From the NCBI GenBank assembly GCA_002478865.1, contig DLJZ01000030.1, positions 86,531-150,530 of the forward strand: a stretch of DNA of 64,000 nucleotides. The letters are read 5' to 3'. The position numbers and the translations under genes are program-made. Source of the DNA: Hungatella sp. UBA7603 (GTDB taxonomy: Bacteria; Bacillota; Clostridia; Lachnospirales; Lachnospiraceae). Under the pieces are notes generated by a model that was not told the origin of the DNA, did no database searches, and saw only the letters and a list, made by a program, of their open reading frames with translations. Shown in pieces: positions 1-8,651 of the stretch. Positions within the stretch are counted from its first letter, which is position 1, and every line of letters starts with the position of its first letter.

Positions 1-56
1 GCAGAAAAGACCCGGAGAAAATAAAAGAAATCATACAAATATTAAGGAGTGAATGA
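1..56 (+). CDS. trpF: 3' end of an upstream trp gene, probably trpF (partial)
   Basis: Reading from base 3, the frame gives [17 protein letters not shown] and a TGA stop at 54-56. A KDPEKI motif followed by a helix is how phosphoribosylanthranilate isomerase (TrpF) commonly ends, and trpF is the usual neighbour upstream of trpB. Only 17 codons are present, so the identity rests mainly on context. The stop lies two bases before the chosen trpB start, which fits translational coupling within a trp operon that enters the window from the left. Confidence 0.55.
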   Translation, partial: RKDPEKIKEIIQILRSE

Positions 57-58
57 AA

Positions 59-1243
59 ATGTCAAAAGGAAGATTTGGACAGCACGGCGGACAATTTGTC
101 CCGGAAACGCTGATGAATGCAGTAGAAGAACTTTTAGAAGCTTATGAAAAATACAGTCACGACGAAGAATTTCTCAAAGAGCTACAGACCCTTCACGAAA
201 CTTTTACCGGACGTCCCTCTCTGCTTTATTACGCCGAGAAGATGACAGAGGACCTTGGTGGGGCAAAAATCTATTTAAAACGGGAAGATCTAAATCACAC
301 TGGTTCCCACAAAATCAACAATGCCTTAGGGCAGGTTCTCCTTGCCAAAAAGATGGGAAAGACCAGAGTCATTGCAGAAACAGGGGCAGGTCAGCATGGC
401 GTAGCAACCGCTACCGCAGCAGCCCTGATGGGATTAGAATGTGAGATATACATGGGAGAAGAGGATACCGAGCGCCAGGCTTTGAATGTATTTCGAATGG
501 AGCTTTTAGGGGCTAAAGTCCACCCGGTAACAAGCGGAACGAAGACCTTAAAAGATGCCGTCAACGAAACCATGAGGGAGTGGACCAACCGAGTGGAGGA
601 TACTCACTATGTCCTTGGTTCTGTCATGGGCCCTCACCCTTTTCCTACCATAGTCAGGGACTTTCAAAGCATCATTGGCAAGGAAGTTCGCTCTCAGATC
701 CTAAAAGCAGAAGGCAAGCTCCCGGACCTTTTAATCGCCTGTGTGGGCGGTGGCAGCAATGCCATGGGACTTTTCTATGAATTCCTGGAAGAGCCTTCAG
801 TCAAGATGATTGGCTGTGAAGCGGCTGGACACGGCATTGATACCGATCAACATGCGGCTACCATTTCAAAAGGGACTCTTGGTATCTTTCACGGCATGAA
901 ATCCTATTTCTGCCAGGATGAATACGGACAGATTGCTCCTGTTTACTCCATTTCCGCAGGTCTTGACTATCCTGGTATCGGGCCGGAGCACGCAAATCTC
1001 CATGATTCCGGACGTGCACAATATGTGCCTGTAACGGATTTGGAGGCGGTAGAGGCGTTTGAATATTTATCCCGAATAGAAGGGATTATTCCTGCCATTG
1101 AAAGCTCTCATGCAATTGCTCACGCTAGGAAAATTGCGCCTTCCATGGGAAAAGATGAAGTCATTGTTATTAATTTATCTGGGCGTGGCGATAAGGATGT
1201 TGCTGCCATAGCCCGTTATAAGGGGGTACAAATCTATGAGTAG
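59..1243 (+). CDS. trpB: tryptophan synthase beta chain
   Basis: TrpB condenses indole with L-serine to give L-tryptophan, in a cytosolic alpha2-beta2 complex with TrpA. The 394-residue protein has the normal family length and carries [16 protein letters not shown] at the N terminus, [13 protein letters not shown] with the Lys that binds pyridoxal phosphate, and the phosphate-binding loop [11 protein letters not shown] 59 is preferred to ATG 53 because AAGGAG at 44-49 sits nine bases before it and only three before the other. The gene follows the probable trpF end directly and overlaps trpA by eight bases, so the three are one operon. Nothing looks broken. Confidence 0.97.
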   Translation: MSKGRFGQHGGQFVPETLMNAVEELLEAYEKYSHDEEFLKELQTLHETFTGRPSLLYYAEKMTEDLGGAKIYLKREDLNHTGSHKINNALGQVLLAKKMGKTRVIAETGAGQHGVATATAAALMGLECEIYMGEEDTERQALNVFRMELLGAKVHPVTSGTKTLKDAVNETMREWTNRVEDTHYVLGSVMGPHPFPTIVRDFQSIIGKEVRSQILKAEGKLPDLLIACVGGGSNAMGLFYEFLEEPSVKMIGCEAAGHGIDTDQHAATISKGTLGIFHGMKSYFCQDEYGQIAPVYSISAGLDYPGIGPEHANLHDSGRAQYVPVTDLEAVEAFEYLSRIEGIIPAIESSHAIAHARKIAPSMGKDEVIVINLSGRGDKDVAAIARYKGVQIYE

Positions 1244-2006
1244 AATCACAGAAGTATTTACAAAAGGGAAAGCTTTTATCCCCTTTATCACAGCAGGAGA
1301 TCCGGACCTTTCTATAACAGAACTATTGATTCCAGCCATGGCAGAGGCTGGCGCAGATTTGATTGAAATAGGGATTCCATTTTCCGACCCAGTGGCAGAA
1401 GGCATCGTAATTCAAGAGGCTGATATGCGTGCTCTCTCAGCCGGAACCACCACAGATAAGATCTTTGAATCTGTAAAAAGAATCCGCATGAAAACCAATG
1501 TCCCTCTGGCTTTCATGACTTACTTAAACCCAGTTTTCGTTTACGGAAGTGAACGGTTCATAAAAAATGCGGCTGAATGCGGAGTGGACGCCCTCATCGT
1601 ACCTGATCTGCCCTATGAAGAAAAAGAAGAATTAAAGCCTTATTGCAATCAGTACGGCATTGATCTCATCTCTTTGATTGCGCCTACCTCCAAGGAAAGG
1701 ATCAAAACCATTGCAGCAGAGGCAGAAGGATTTGTCTACTGCGTCTCCTCCATGGGAGTAACTGGAGTTAGAACAAAAATCAACACCAACATCGGGGATA
1801 TGATCTCCCTGGTTAAAGAGACAAAGGATATTCCCTGCGCCATTGGATTTGGAATTTCCACCCCGGAGCAGGCAAAGGAAATGAGCCAATATGCAGATGG
1901 AGTGATTGTAGGCAGTGCCATTGTAAAGCTTGCTGCCAAATATGGGACTGACTGCATAGAACCCATCTGCTCCTATGTAAAAGAGATGAAGGCCGCCATC
2001 TCCTGA
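1236..2006 (+). CDS. trpA: tryptophan synthase alpha chain
   Basis: TrpA cleaves indole-3-glycerol phosphate to indole and glyceraldehyde 3-phosphate and passes the indole to TrpB. The 256-residue TIM barrel keeps FITAGDPD near residue 18 and the catalytic Glu44 in [12 protein letters not shown]. The second catalytic acid, Asp60 in the enterobacterial enzyme (motif SDPLADG), is Glu55 here (SDPVAEG), and the loop that usually reads YLLSRAGVTG is [10 protein letters not shown]. Both look like lineage variants rather than damage, because the rest of the barrel is intact. The start overlaps the end of trpB by eight bases. No terminator is evident between the stop and the thi promoter 15 bases on. 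Confidence 0.95.
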   Translation: MSRITEVFTKGKAFIPFITAGDPDLSITELLIPAMAEAGADLIEIGIPFSDPVAEGIVIQEADMRALSAGTTTDKIFESVKRIRMKTNVPLAFMTYLNPVFVYGSERFIKNAAECGVDALIVPDLPYEEKEELKPYCNQYGIDLISLIAPTSKERIKTIAAEAEGFVYCVSSMGVTGVRTKINTNIGDMISLVKETKDIPCAIGFGISTPEQAKEMSQYADGVIVGSAIVKLAAKYGTDCIEPICSYVKEMKAAIS

Positions 2007-2020
2007 CCGCCAATTACATC

Positions 2021-2049
2021 TTGACAATGATTTGACCCGGTGTTACACT
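2021..2049 (+). promoter_or_regulatory. sigma-A promoter of the thiamin operon
   Basis: TTGACA at 2021-2026 and TACACT at 2044-2049 are separated by 17 bases. The predicted start of transcription lies just before the TPP aptamer, as expected for a riboswitch-controlled operon. Confidence 0.75.
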
Positions 2050-2055
2050 AATGCC

Positions 2056-2141
2056 ACAAGAGGGAGCTCGTAAGCGGGCTGAGAGGAAGTCATCAAACTT
2101 CGACCTTTATAACCTGATTTGGGTAATGCCAACGTAGGGAT
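2056..2141 (+). promoter_or_regulatory. TPP riboswitch (thi box)
   Basis: The conserved blocks of the thiamin pyrophosphate aptamer occur in order: GGGAGCTCGTAAGCGGGCTG, then AGAGG, then AACCTGATTTGGGTAATGCC and AACGTAGGGA. It lies between the promoter at 2021-2049 and thiC, the normal first gene under this riboswitch. Binding of TPP is expected to lower expression of all five downstream thi genes. A start codon inside the aptamer (2119) is in frame with thiC but lacks a ribosome site and is not the true start. Confidence 0.95.
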
Positions 2142-2165
2142 TTATACGAGACGAATCTATTCTCT

Positions 2166-2197
2166 GAGCCTATACCTGTTGGTATGGGCTCTTTTTA
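2166..2197 (+). terminator. intrinsic terminator, expression platform of the TPP riboswitch
   Basis: GAGCCTATACC at 2166-2176 pairs with GGTATGGGCTC at 2181-2191 (one G-U pair) around a four-base loop and runs into TTTTTATTT. Its position between aptamer and thiC indicates control by transcription termination rather than by masking the ribosome site. Confidence 0.85.
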
Positions 2198-2247
2198 TTT
2201 GCACAAGTTCTCGTCAGTCCCTCCGGCAAGAAAAAGGAGGATTACAA

Positions 2248-3555
2248 ATGAGTTACACCACGCAGATGGATGCTGCTAGAAAAGGCATTCAGACGAAAGA
2301 ATTACTGGCAATTGCAGAAAAAGAGCAGTGGGAACCAGACAAGCTGATAACCCTGGTAGCAGAAGGTAAAGTAGCCATACCGGCGAACAAGCTTCACACC
2401 TGTTTAAATCCCAACGGAATTGGATCTATGCTAAAAACCAAGATTAACGTAAATCTTGGTACCTCCAGAGATTTAAATGATCTAGACCTGGAGCTTGAAA
2501 AGGTTCAGGATGCCGTTTCCATGGGAGCAGAATCCATCATGGACTTAAGCTCTTTTGGTGACACCAGAAAATTTAGAAGAAAATTAACCACGGAATGTCC
2601 TGCTATCATTGGTACCGTTCCCATATATGATGCAGTTGTTTATTACCATAAAGCCCTAGGAGACATTACCGCAAAAGAGTGGATTGACATTGTAGAAATG
2701 CATGCAAAAGATGGGGTTGATTTCATGACCATACATGTGGGCATTAACAAGCAGACTGCGCACCGGTTTAAGGATTCCAAACGACTGACCAACATCGTAT
2801 CCAGAGGTGGATCCATCATCTTTGCCTGGATGGAAATGACCGGAGAAGAGAATCCATTCTATGAACATTATGACCGGATTTTAGAAATTTGTGAGGAGTA
2901 TGATGTCACTTTAAGCCTTGGAGATGCCTGTCGTCCCGGGTGCATTGAGGACGCTTCTGACATTTCTCAAATCGAGGAACTGGTCACGCTTGGAGAACTA
3001 ACCTGCAGAGCCTGGGAGAAAAATGTTCAGGTCATCATCGAAGGTCCAGGACATATGCCATTGGATCAGATCGCTGCCAATATGAAGATTCAGGAGACAA
3101 TCTGCAAGGGAGCACCATTTTATGTCCTTGGCCCTCTTGTAACTGACATTGCACCTGGATACGATCACATTACTTCTGCCATTGGTGGAGCCATTGCCGC
3201 TGCTGCCGGTGCTGCCTTTTTATGTTATGTCACCCCAGCGGAACATCTGAGATTGCCCAATGCAGAAGATGTGAAAGAAGGGATCATCTCTGCCCGGATA
3301 GCCGCCCATGCCGCTGACATTGCAAAAGGAATTAAGGGTGCCAAAGAATGGGATCATCAGATGAGCGATGCGAGAAAACGTCTTGACTGGGAAACCATGT
3401 TCCGCCTTTCCATTGATCCGGAAAAGGCAAGACGCTACCGGGAAAGTTCTAAACCTGAAAAAGAGGATACCTGCTCCATGTGTGGTAATTTCTGTGCCAT
3501 GAAAAATATGAACCGGATTATGGACGGAGAAAAGATTACTATTTTTGATGAATGA
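2248..3555 (+). CDS. thiC: phosphomethylpyrimidine synthase ThiC (HMP-P synthase)
   Basis: ThiC is a radical-SAM enzyme that rearranges 5-aminoimidazole ribotide to hydroxymethylpyrimidine phosphate, the pyrimidine half of thiamin. The 435-residue protein is the short form without the N-terminal extension of the 590-630 residue E. coli and B. subtilis enzymes. The cluster-binding cysteines are C409, C412 and C416 in CSMCGNFC, a CX2CX3C pattern one residue shorter than the CX2CX4C of the long forms. ATG 2248 is chosen because AAAAGGAGG lies at 2232-2240; the longer frame runs back through the riboswitch. It is the first gene of the thi operon. Confidence 0.95.
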   Translation: MSYTTQMDAARKGIQTKELLAIAEKEQWEPDKLITLVAEGKVAIPANKLHTCLNPNGIGSMLKTKINVNLGTSRDLNDLDLELEKVQDAVSMGAESIMDLSSFGDTRKFRRKLTTECPAIIGTVPIYDAVVYYHKALGDITAKEWIDIVEMHAKDGVDFMTIHVGINKQTAHRFKDSKRLTNIVSRGGSIIFAWMEMTGEENPFYEHYDRILEICEEYDVTLSLGDACRPGCIEDASDISQIEELVTLGELTCRAWEKNVQVIIEGPGHMPLDQIAANMKIQETICKGAPFYVLGPLVTDIAPGYDHITSAIGGAIAAAAGAAFLCYVTPAEHLRLPNAEDVKEGIISARIAAHAADIAKGIKGAKEWDHQMSDARKRLDWETMFRLSIDPEKARRYRESSKPEKEDTCSMCGNFCAMKNMNRIMDGEKITIFDE

Positions 3556-3591
3556 TGAATTTTATATACATTTTAAAATGGAGGTATTTTC

Positions 3592-4146
3592 ATGAATCAT
3601 GACACACAGGCAGTTCTACATAAAAGCACCTACACCAATCAAAAATCAAGAATTAAAAAAATAGCACTAAGCGGTATGCTAGTTGCCCTTACCGTATCCT
3701 TATCCGGCTTTTCCATCCCAATTGGAGCATCCAGATGTTTTCCCATACAGCATCTGGTAAATGTATTAGCTGGTATATTCCTGGACCCAGTTTATGGAGT
3801 CTTAACTGCCTTTTGCACCTCACTCATTCGTAACTTAATGGGTACAGGTAGCCTGCTGGCATTTCCAGGCAGTATGATAGGTGCCTTTCTCTCTGCCTTT
3901 CTTTTTCAGAAGACGGGAAAGCTACTTTTTTCCTACCTTGGAGAAATAACGGGAACCGGTATCCTTGGAGCACTGCTCTCCTATCCGGTGGCTGTATTTT
4001 TTATGGGGAAAGATGTTGCAGTTTTCTTTTTTGTAGTTCCATTTCTCTTAAGTACGGTCTGTGGCACACTTATGGCAGCGTCTTTATTTGAGGTTCTCCG
4101 TCGTCTTGGCCTGGTTTCTTATTTTCACCGGCTTATGAATGAATAG
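3592..4146 (+). CDS. thiW: ECF transporter S component ThiW (thiazole precursor uptake)
   Basis: ThiW is a small integral membrane substrate-binding subunit of an energy-coupling-factor importer and is thought to take up the hydroxyethylthiazole precursor. The 184-residue protein has about five hydrophobic segments and the ThiW-like stretch GASRCFPIQHLVNVLAG near residue 50. AT-modules of the transporter are not in this window and are probably shared. A ribosome site (GGAGG) precedes the ATG, and the next gene, thiM, makes the kinase for this thiazole alcohol, which supports the substrate. It lies 36 bases after thiC in the riboswitch-controlled operon. Confidence 0.88.
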   Translation: MNHDTQAVLHKSTYTNQKSRIKKIALSGMLVALTVSLSGFSIPIGASRCFPIQHLVNVLAGIFLDPVYGVLTAFCTSLIRNLMGTGSLLAFPGSMIGAFLSAFLFQKTGKLLFSYLGEITGTGILGALLSYPVAVFFMGKDVAVFFFVVPFLLSTVCGTLMAASLFEVLRRLGLVSYFHRLMNE

Positions 4147-4159
4147 AAAGGAAACAGAT

Positions 4160-5026
4160 ATGGAAATAAACTTAGAAAAAGCAGAAGCCCTGCCCCGACT
4201 CGTGCGAGAAAAGAAGCCCTTAATCCATTGCATCACAAACTATGTTACAGCAACAGATTTAGCCAATGTGATTCTTTCCTGTGGAGGGTCACCTATTATG
4301 GCAGACCACCCAGCAGAAGTCAAAGAGATGACCCGGTTATCAGATTGTCTTTTATTAAATATTGGTACACCAAAACAAACCACCCTTGATGTCATGATAG
4401 AAGCAGGAATGGAAGCGAATCGCCTGGGCATTCCCATTATCCTTGATCCGGTGGGAATTGGAAGTACTCCATTTCGAACAGAACTAATTCTTGAACTTTT
4501 AAAAAAAGTGACCATGACCATAATCCGGGGAAATACCTCTGAGATTAGCACTCTGTGCAGTAAATTATCAAAGACCAACGTAAAAAAACCGTCCCACCTC
4601 CCCCGAGGAGTAGACGCTTCTGATGAAGATCAAATGACAGATGATAATATCTCTGCCTTTTCGGAAACTGCTGTGCTCCTAAGTGGTATCACAAAAGCTG
4701 TTATAGTTATGACGGGAATAACGGACATCATTGCTGACCAGGAACATATTTATCTTGTGAAAAATGGCTGTCAAGAGATGTCAGGAATCACTGGTAGTGG
4801 CTGTATGTTAGACGGCGTTTTAGCTTCTTACGCAGCCACTTCTAATCCAATCTTTGAGTCTGTTACCATTGCCACTGCCCTCTATGGCTTATGTGGAGAG
4901 CGTGCCGCTATTAAAACAAAGGAGTGCAAAGGAGGAACTGGAAGCTTTCACCGTTATTTTATGGATGAAATTAACCTTTCTTCTCAAGCCGAACAAAAAG
5001 GAGGACTTAAAATTGAACTTCCATAA
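4160..5026 (+). CDS. thiM: hydroxyethylthiazole kinase
   Basis: ThiM phosphorylates 4-methyl-5-(2-hydroxyethyl)thiazole for thiamin salvage. The 288-residue sequence shows PLIHCITNYVT near the N terminus, the substrate region GGSPIMADHP, and the anion-hole/catalytic motif GSGCMLDG with Cys215. ATG 4160 is preferred to the in-frame ATG at 4139, since AAAGGA at 4147-4152 is seven bases before it and the upstream codon overlaps the end of thiW without a ribosome site. It sits between the thiazole importer thiW and thiE, which joins the thiazole phosphate to the pyrimidine. Confidence 0.95.
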   Translation: MEINLEKAEALPRLVREKKPLIHCITNYVTATDLANVILSCGGSPIMADHPAEVKEMTRLSDCLLLNIGTPKQTTLDVMIEAGMEANRLGIPIILDPVGIGSTPFRTELILELLKKVTMTIIRGNTSEISTLCSKLSKTNVKKPSHLPRGVDASDEDQMTDDNISAFSETAVLLSGITKAVIVMTGITDIIADQEHIYLVKNGCQEMSGITGSGCMLDGVLASYAATSNPIFESVTIATALYGLCGERAAIKTKECKGGTGSFHRYFMDEINLSSQAEQKGGLKIELP

Positions 5027-5654
5027 AGATATGCTTCTTCTTTACGCCGTAACAGATCAGTCCTATACGGGCGAGAAACATATATTGGAACAAATTGAAG
5101 AAGCACTTCGTTCCGGTATCACTCTGTTACAGCTTCGAGAAAAAAATATGGAGAAAGAGGAATTCCTAAAAGAGGCAAAGGCTGTCCGAATGCTGACAAA
5201 GCGTTACGGTATTCCTTTAATTATCAACGACGATGTGGATATCGCACTTCAATGTGAGGCCGACGGCATTCATGTGGGACAGGATGATTTAACTGCTTAT
5301 GAAGTTCGCAGACTCATTGGGCCAGATCGAATATTAGGAGTGACTGCTAAAAATCCGGAAGAGGCAAAGAAGGCATTTCAAGACGGAGCCGACTACATCG
5401 GATCTGGAGCCGTATTCCCAAGCCCCACAAAAGCAGATGCCCTTCCCATCACCATGATACAGCTATCTGCAATCTGCGCAAGTGTTCCCATTCCGGTTAC
5501 TGCTATTGGAGGTATTACGCTTAGTAACGTAACCAAACTACAGGGAACTGGAATTGCAGGGATTTCCGTAGTTTCTGGTATCTTTGGAGAAATGGATATC
5601 CCTAGAGCAGTCCGTTCCCTAAAAGATGAAGTAAGGAAGGTGGTGAGGTTATGA
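5013..5654 (+). CDS. thiE: thiamine-phosphate synthase
   Basis: ThiE couples hydroxymethylpyrimidine pyrophosphate with thiazole phosphate to make thiamin monophosphate. Family motifs are LQLREKN, INDDVDIALQCEADGIHVGQDD and the phosphate-binding GIAGISVVSGIF near the C terminus. The first codon is most likely TTG 5013: AAGGAGG ends at 5004 and gives normal spacing, while the next ATG (5031) is 25 bases away. From TTG the protein is 213 residues, the usual length. The start overlaps the end of thiM by 14 bases and the stop overlaps the thiD ATG, so translation along thiM-thiE-thiD is probably coupled. Confidence 0.94.
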   Translation: MNFHKDMLLLYAVTDQSYTGEKHILEQIEEALRSGITLLQLREKNMEKEEFLKEAKAVRMLTKRYGIPLIINDDVDIALQCEADGIHVGQDDLTAYEVRRLIGPDRILGVTAKNPEEAKKAFQDGADYIGSGAVFPSPTKADALPITMIQLSAICASVPIPVTAIGGITLSNVTKLQGTGIAGISVVSGIFGEMDIPRAVRSLKDEVRKVVRL

Positions 5655-6451
5655 GCTTCTCTCTGCCCTCTGTGTTAACCATTGCAGGTTCTGACCCCAG
5701 TGGAGGTGCTGGAATTCAGGCTGATTTAAAAACCATAGCTGCCTTTTCCCTTTACGGCTCCAGTGTTATCACTGCCCTAACGGCCCAAAATACCACAAAA
5801 GTCTATCTGGTGGAAGACGTAAGCATTGCCATGCTTACCAATCAGCTTGATGCTGTGCTGTCTGACATTCCTCCACAGGCCATTAAAATCGGTATGGCAG
5901 GCTCTCCTTCTTCCATTGAAGTGATTGCAAGTCGGCTAACTAAATTCCCTTCCATCCCTGTTGTGTTAGATCCTGTTATGGTCTCCACCAGCGGGGGCAC
6001 ACTATTTGATAAAGAAGGAATTAAAAATTTAACAAAGCTGCTTTTTCCCCTCGCCACATTGGTTACCCCCAACATACCTGAGGCACAGGCACTCTTATCC
6101 ACAAAAAGCCCTTTGGTTTCCAATCAGGATATGGAAAAGGCGGCAACTGAATTATGGGATAAATATAAGACTTCCTTTCTATTAAAAGGGGGTCACAGCG
6201 ATTCGCATTCTAGCGATGTCTTATGTCACAATGGTTCTATTAAATGGTTCAACGGAGAACGGATCCAAACCCAAAATAACCACGGAACCGGATGTACGTT
6301 GACATCCGCCATTGCCTGTGGTCTTGCAAAGGGAAATAGCCTGGAGGAAAGTATTTTATCAGCCAAGGATTATATCAACGGTGCCTTAATGGCAGGGCTA
6401 GAACTTGGGAAAGGCAATGGGCCTATGTGGCATGGGTATAAAGAGTCTTGA
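5651..6451 (+). CDS. thiD: hydroxymethylpyrimidine/phosphomethylpyrimidine kinase
   Basis: ThiD phosphorylates hydroxymethylpyrimidine and its monophosphate, providing the pyrophosphate substrate of ThiE. The 266-residue ribokinase-fold protein has TIAGSDPSGGAGIQADLKT at the N terminus, TALTAQNT near residue 44, and the catalytic GTGCTLTSA loop near residue 214. The ATG overlaps the thiE stop in an ATGA arrangement. It is the last gene of the riboswitch operon; with ThiC, ThiE, ThiM and ThiW the set gives pyrimidine synthesis plus thiazole salvage. No thiazole synthesis gene (thiG, thiH, thiS) is seen here. Confidence 0.95.
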   Translation: MSFSLPSVLTIAGSDPSGGAGIQADLKTIAAFSLYGSSVITALTAQNTTKVYLVEDVSIAMLTNQLDAVLSDIPPQAIKIGMAGSPSSIEVIASRLTKFPSIPVVLDPVMVSTSGGTLFDKEGIKNLTKLLFPLATLVTPNIPEAQALLSTKSPLVSNQDMEKAATELWDKYKTSFLLKGGHSDSHSSDVLCHNGSIKWFNGERIQTQNNHGTGCTLTSAIACGLAKGNSLEESILSAKDYINGALMAGLELGKGNGPMWHGYKES

Positions 6452-6584
6452 TTTTCTGTTCTGATTTTCAGACTTAATCTATTAAGTGAGATAAGCGCTT
6501 GGGCTCCTATTTAATAACATTAGATAAAAAGGATATCAAGAGTGGCCATTTCTGATCTGTCCTTCTTAAGTTAGATTTATTAGG

Positions 6585-6642
6585 CTCTATACTCAATGTT
6601 GGGATGTGCTTTAAAAGCATACTTCCAACATTAAGTATGGAG
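6585..6642. repeat. long imperfect inverted repeat in the thiD downstream spacer
   Basis: The arms 6585-6602 and 6625-6642 match over 18 bases with 16 Watson-Crick pairs, one G-U pair and one mismatch, and TGCTTT/AAAGCA pairs inside the loop. It dominates the 372-base gap 6452-6823, which otherwise holds only a smaller palindrome (CTTAATCTATTAAG near 6473) and the 9-bp repeats. It has no T run on either side, so a simple terminator is unlikely; a decayed MITE or a structured RNA are options. Confidence 0.6.
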
Positions 6643-6786
6643 TCATTTATTAATCTATCTTATCGAGGAAGTTCACAATGCCATATTAAGGTGTTCCTTT
6701 TTAAGCAATCACTATATTGCATCAGCGAAAGGAACTATCATGTCCAACGCTTTAATAAATTAATAGGATTCATTAAATTCGCTGGC

Positions 6787-6822
6787 TTCACCGACTTCAC
6801 CGACTTCACCGACTTCACCGAC
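6787..6822. repeat. 9-bp tandem repeat, four copies
   Basis: TTCACCGAC is repeated four times without change. It lies directly after the stop codon of the leftward gene ending at 6824, so it would be in its 3' untranslated region. Exact identity suggests recent slippage. Confidence 0.9.
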
Positions 6823-6823
6823 T

Positions 6824-7243
6824 TTATTCTATTTCAAAGGTCTCCGAATGGAAGTTACTATAGAATCTGCCATCTTTCGCAGTAAACTTCAACACGCAAT
6901 AATCTGGATCAGTGACTCCTTTAGGATAATACATGGTATCTCCTTCTCTCCAAATCATCTGTTTGCTTTCATCATCGTCTAAAACTTCTATGGTTCCCCT
7001 TAACATAACGCCTCGGTAAAACCTTGTATCGCAAAAATAAATGCAGGCATTTGAGCACTTTTTATATTGTGCGACTCTCATTGAGGACGTATTGGTCGTA
7101 AAATAAAACGTCTTGATTCCTTCTCTGATCCTAGGTGGCAGCATTGCTTTTGTATTGGGAAATCCTTGCTCATCTATGGAACTTATAAAAGAAACATTAC
7201 GCTTTTCAATTAAATTCCCAATGGTTTTTTCAACATCTCTCAT
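6824..7243 (-). CDS. pyridoxamine 5'-phosphate oxidase-like FMN-binding split-barrel protein
   Basis: This 139-residue protein fits the pyridoxamine 5'-phosphate oxidase-like split barrel: FISSIDEQGFPNTKAM near residue 18 is the first strand pair, TFYFTTNTSSMRVAQYKKC near residue 45 is the usual flavin-phosphate region, and RGVMLRGTIEVLDD near residue 78 is the central barrel. Members bind FMN, F420 or heme and act as small-molecule oxidoreductases or sensors; the substrate cannot be told. It is too short to be true PdxH. A good ribosome site (AAGGAGG on the minus strand) precedes the ATG. It is a single-gene unit facing the M42 peptidase gene. Confidence 0.82.
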   Translation of the reverse strand: MRDVEKTIGNLIEKRNVSFISSIDEQGFPNTKAMLPPRIREGIKTFYFTTNTSSMRVAQYKKCSNACIYFCDTRFYRGVMLRGTIEVLDDDESKQMIWREGDTMYYPKGVTDPDYCVLKFTAKDGRFYSNFHSETFEIE

Positions 7244-7528
7244 ATTCTTCTTCCTCCTTATACCTCAATCATAAAAGAGTCAATGATGTTTGTACATTAC
7301 CCACTTTTTTGTGGGTATACCATTCCTTAAACTCTTTTCTTAAACCATTTCTTCTGTATTTTAATTTAGCGTAAACTACAAAATAAATAGAAATTTTCTT
7401 AAAATGGTTGAAGAACTAGATTCTAAAGTATCAGAAGACATTATTACTTTACCATTTTCATAAAATTATTTATAAGATTTTAAATCTATGTTATAGTTGT
7501 TTCATTGAGAAAAAAGGAGAAATTAAAG

Positions 7529-8568
7529 TTGAATCAATTAGCTTACTTAGATTATATATTAGATCAGACACAAAAAATTTTTCCATAGATAGCCCAACTG
7601 GATTCACAAAAAATGTAACAGATTATGTTATGGAAGAATATAGAAGCCTGGGATATTCTCCAAAACAAACCATAAAAGGTGGAATCATTTGTGAAATAGG
7701 TGGAGATGAAAATTCCAATGATGCTATATGTTTAGAAGCTCATGTTGATACGTTAGGTGGAATGGTGTCTCAGATTACAGAAACAGGTCGACTTATATTA
7801 ACTCCTCTTGGGGGACTTGAGCCAAATAATACAGAGAGTGAAAACTGCAAGATATACACTCGTTCTGGCAAGATCTACAGCGGAACCATGCAAATGAAAA
7901 ATGCTTCCGTACACGTAAATAAAAATTACAGATCTACCGCACGAGAATTTGATACAATGGAAGTGGTAATTGATGAAAAAGTAAATTCCAAAGAAGACGT
8001 TCTTTCCCTCCATATACGTGTTGGTGACATTGTCTGCTTTGATCCACGTACGGTATTAACAGAAAGCGGATATCTAAAAAGCAGATTTTTAGATGACAAA
8101 GTTAGCGTGGGGATCTTACTTGGTTTTGCCAAATACGTAAAAGAAGAAAATATTAAACTTCCTCGAAAAGTATATCAATATTTCACCGTATTTGAAGAAG
8201 TTGGACATGGTGGTTCTGGCTCCATTCCAGCAGATGTCACAGAAGTGATATCCGTCGATTTAGGTTGTGTGGGTGACGGATTAACCTGCACCGAATATCA
8301 GGTGTCTATCTGTGACAAGGACAGTGTGGGCCCATACCATTACGATGTAGTTAGTGGATTGATTGAAGCCGCTGAACATGGCAAGATTGACTATGCCGTT
8401 GACATTTATCCACATTATGCTTCTGATGTTGATTCTGCATTGACAGCAGGCCATGAAGTGAGGCACGGTCTAATTGGACCAGGAGTCTATGCGACCCATG
8501 GATATGAAAGAAGTCATAAAGATGGTATTTTAAATACCTTTTTACTTTTAACAAAGTATTTGGCCTGA
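7529..8568 (+). CDS. M42 family metallopeptidase with an apparent -1 frameshift near the N terminus
   Basis: The main frame (continuous from about 7501, first ATG 7630) encodes an M42-type aminopeptidase: EAHVDTLGG with metal-binding His and Asp, FLDDKVSVG, FEEVGHGGSG with the catalytic Glu pair, SVDLGCVGDG and YATHGYERSH near the end. Such enzymes trim peptides with two divalent metals in a cytosolic shell. The ribosome site (AAAAAGGAGAA at 7511-7521) instead serves TTG 7529 in another frame, giving MNQLAYLDYILDQTQKIF and a stop. The frames join as KIFSIDSPTGFTKNV if the A6T5 tract at 7572-7582 had one more T or if the ribosome slips back one base there. Either a mutation, a sequencing error or slippage is possible. 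Confidence 0.8.
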
Positions 8569-8584
8569 GTTATCTAAGAGGATC

Positions 8585-8632
8585 AAAAATAGCAATGAAT
8601 CTAGTTGATAAAAGATTCATTGCTATTTTTAT
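8585..8632. terminator. bidirectional terminator between the M42 peptidase and beta-galactosidase genes
   Basis: AATAGCAATGAATC at 8588-8601 pairs perfectly with GATTCATTGCTATT at 8614-8627, with T-rich DNA on both strands. It separates two convergent genes. Confidence 0.88.
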
Positions 8633-8651
8633 TCATTGATGTTATTAGAGA

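Noticed and set aside
2119-2247. 43-codon N-terminal extension of ThiC
   Set aside because: It would be translated from the TPP aptamer and through the terminator hairpin; a proper AAAAGGAGG lies before ATG 2248.
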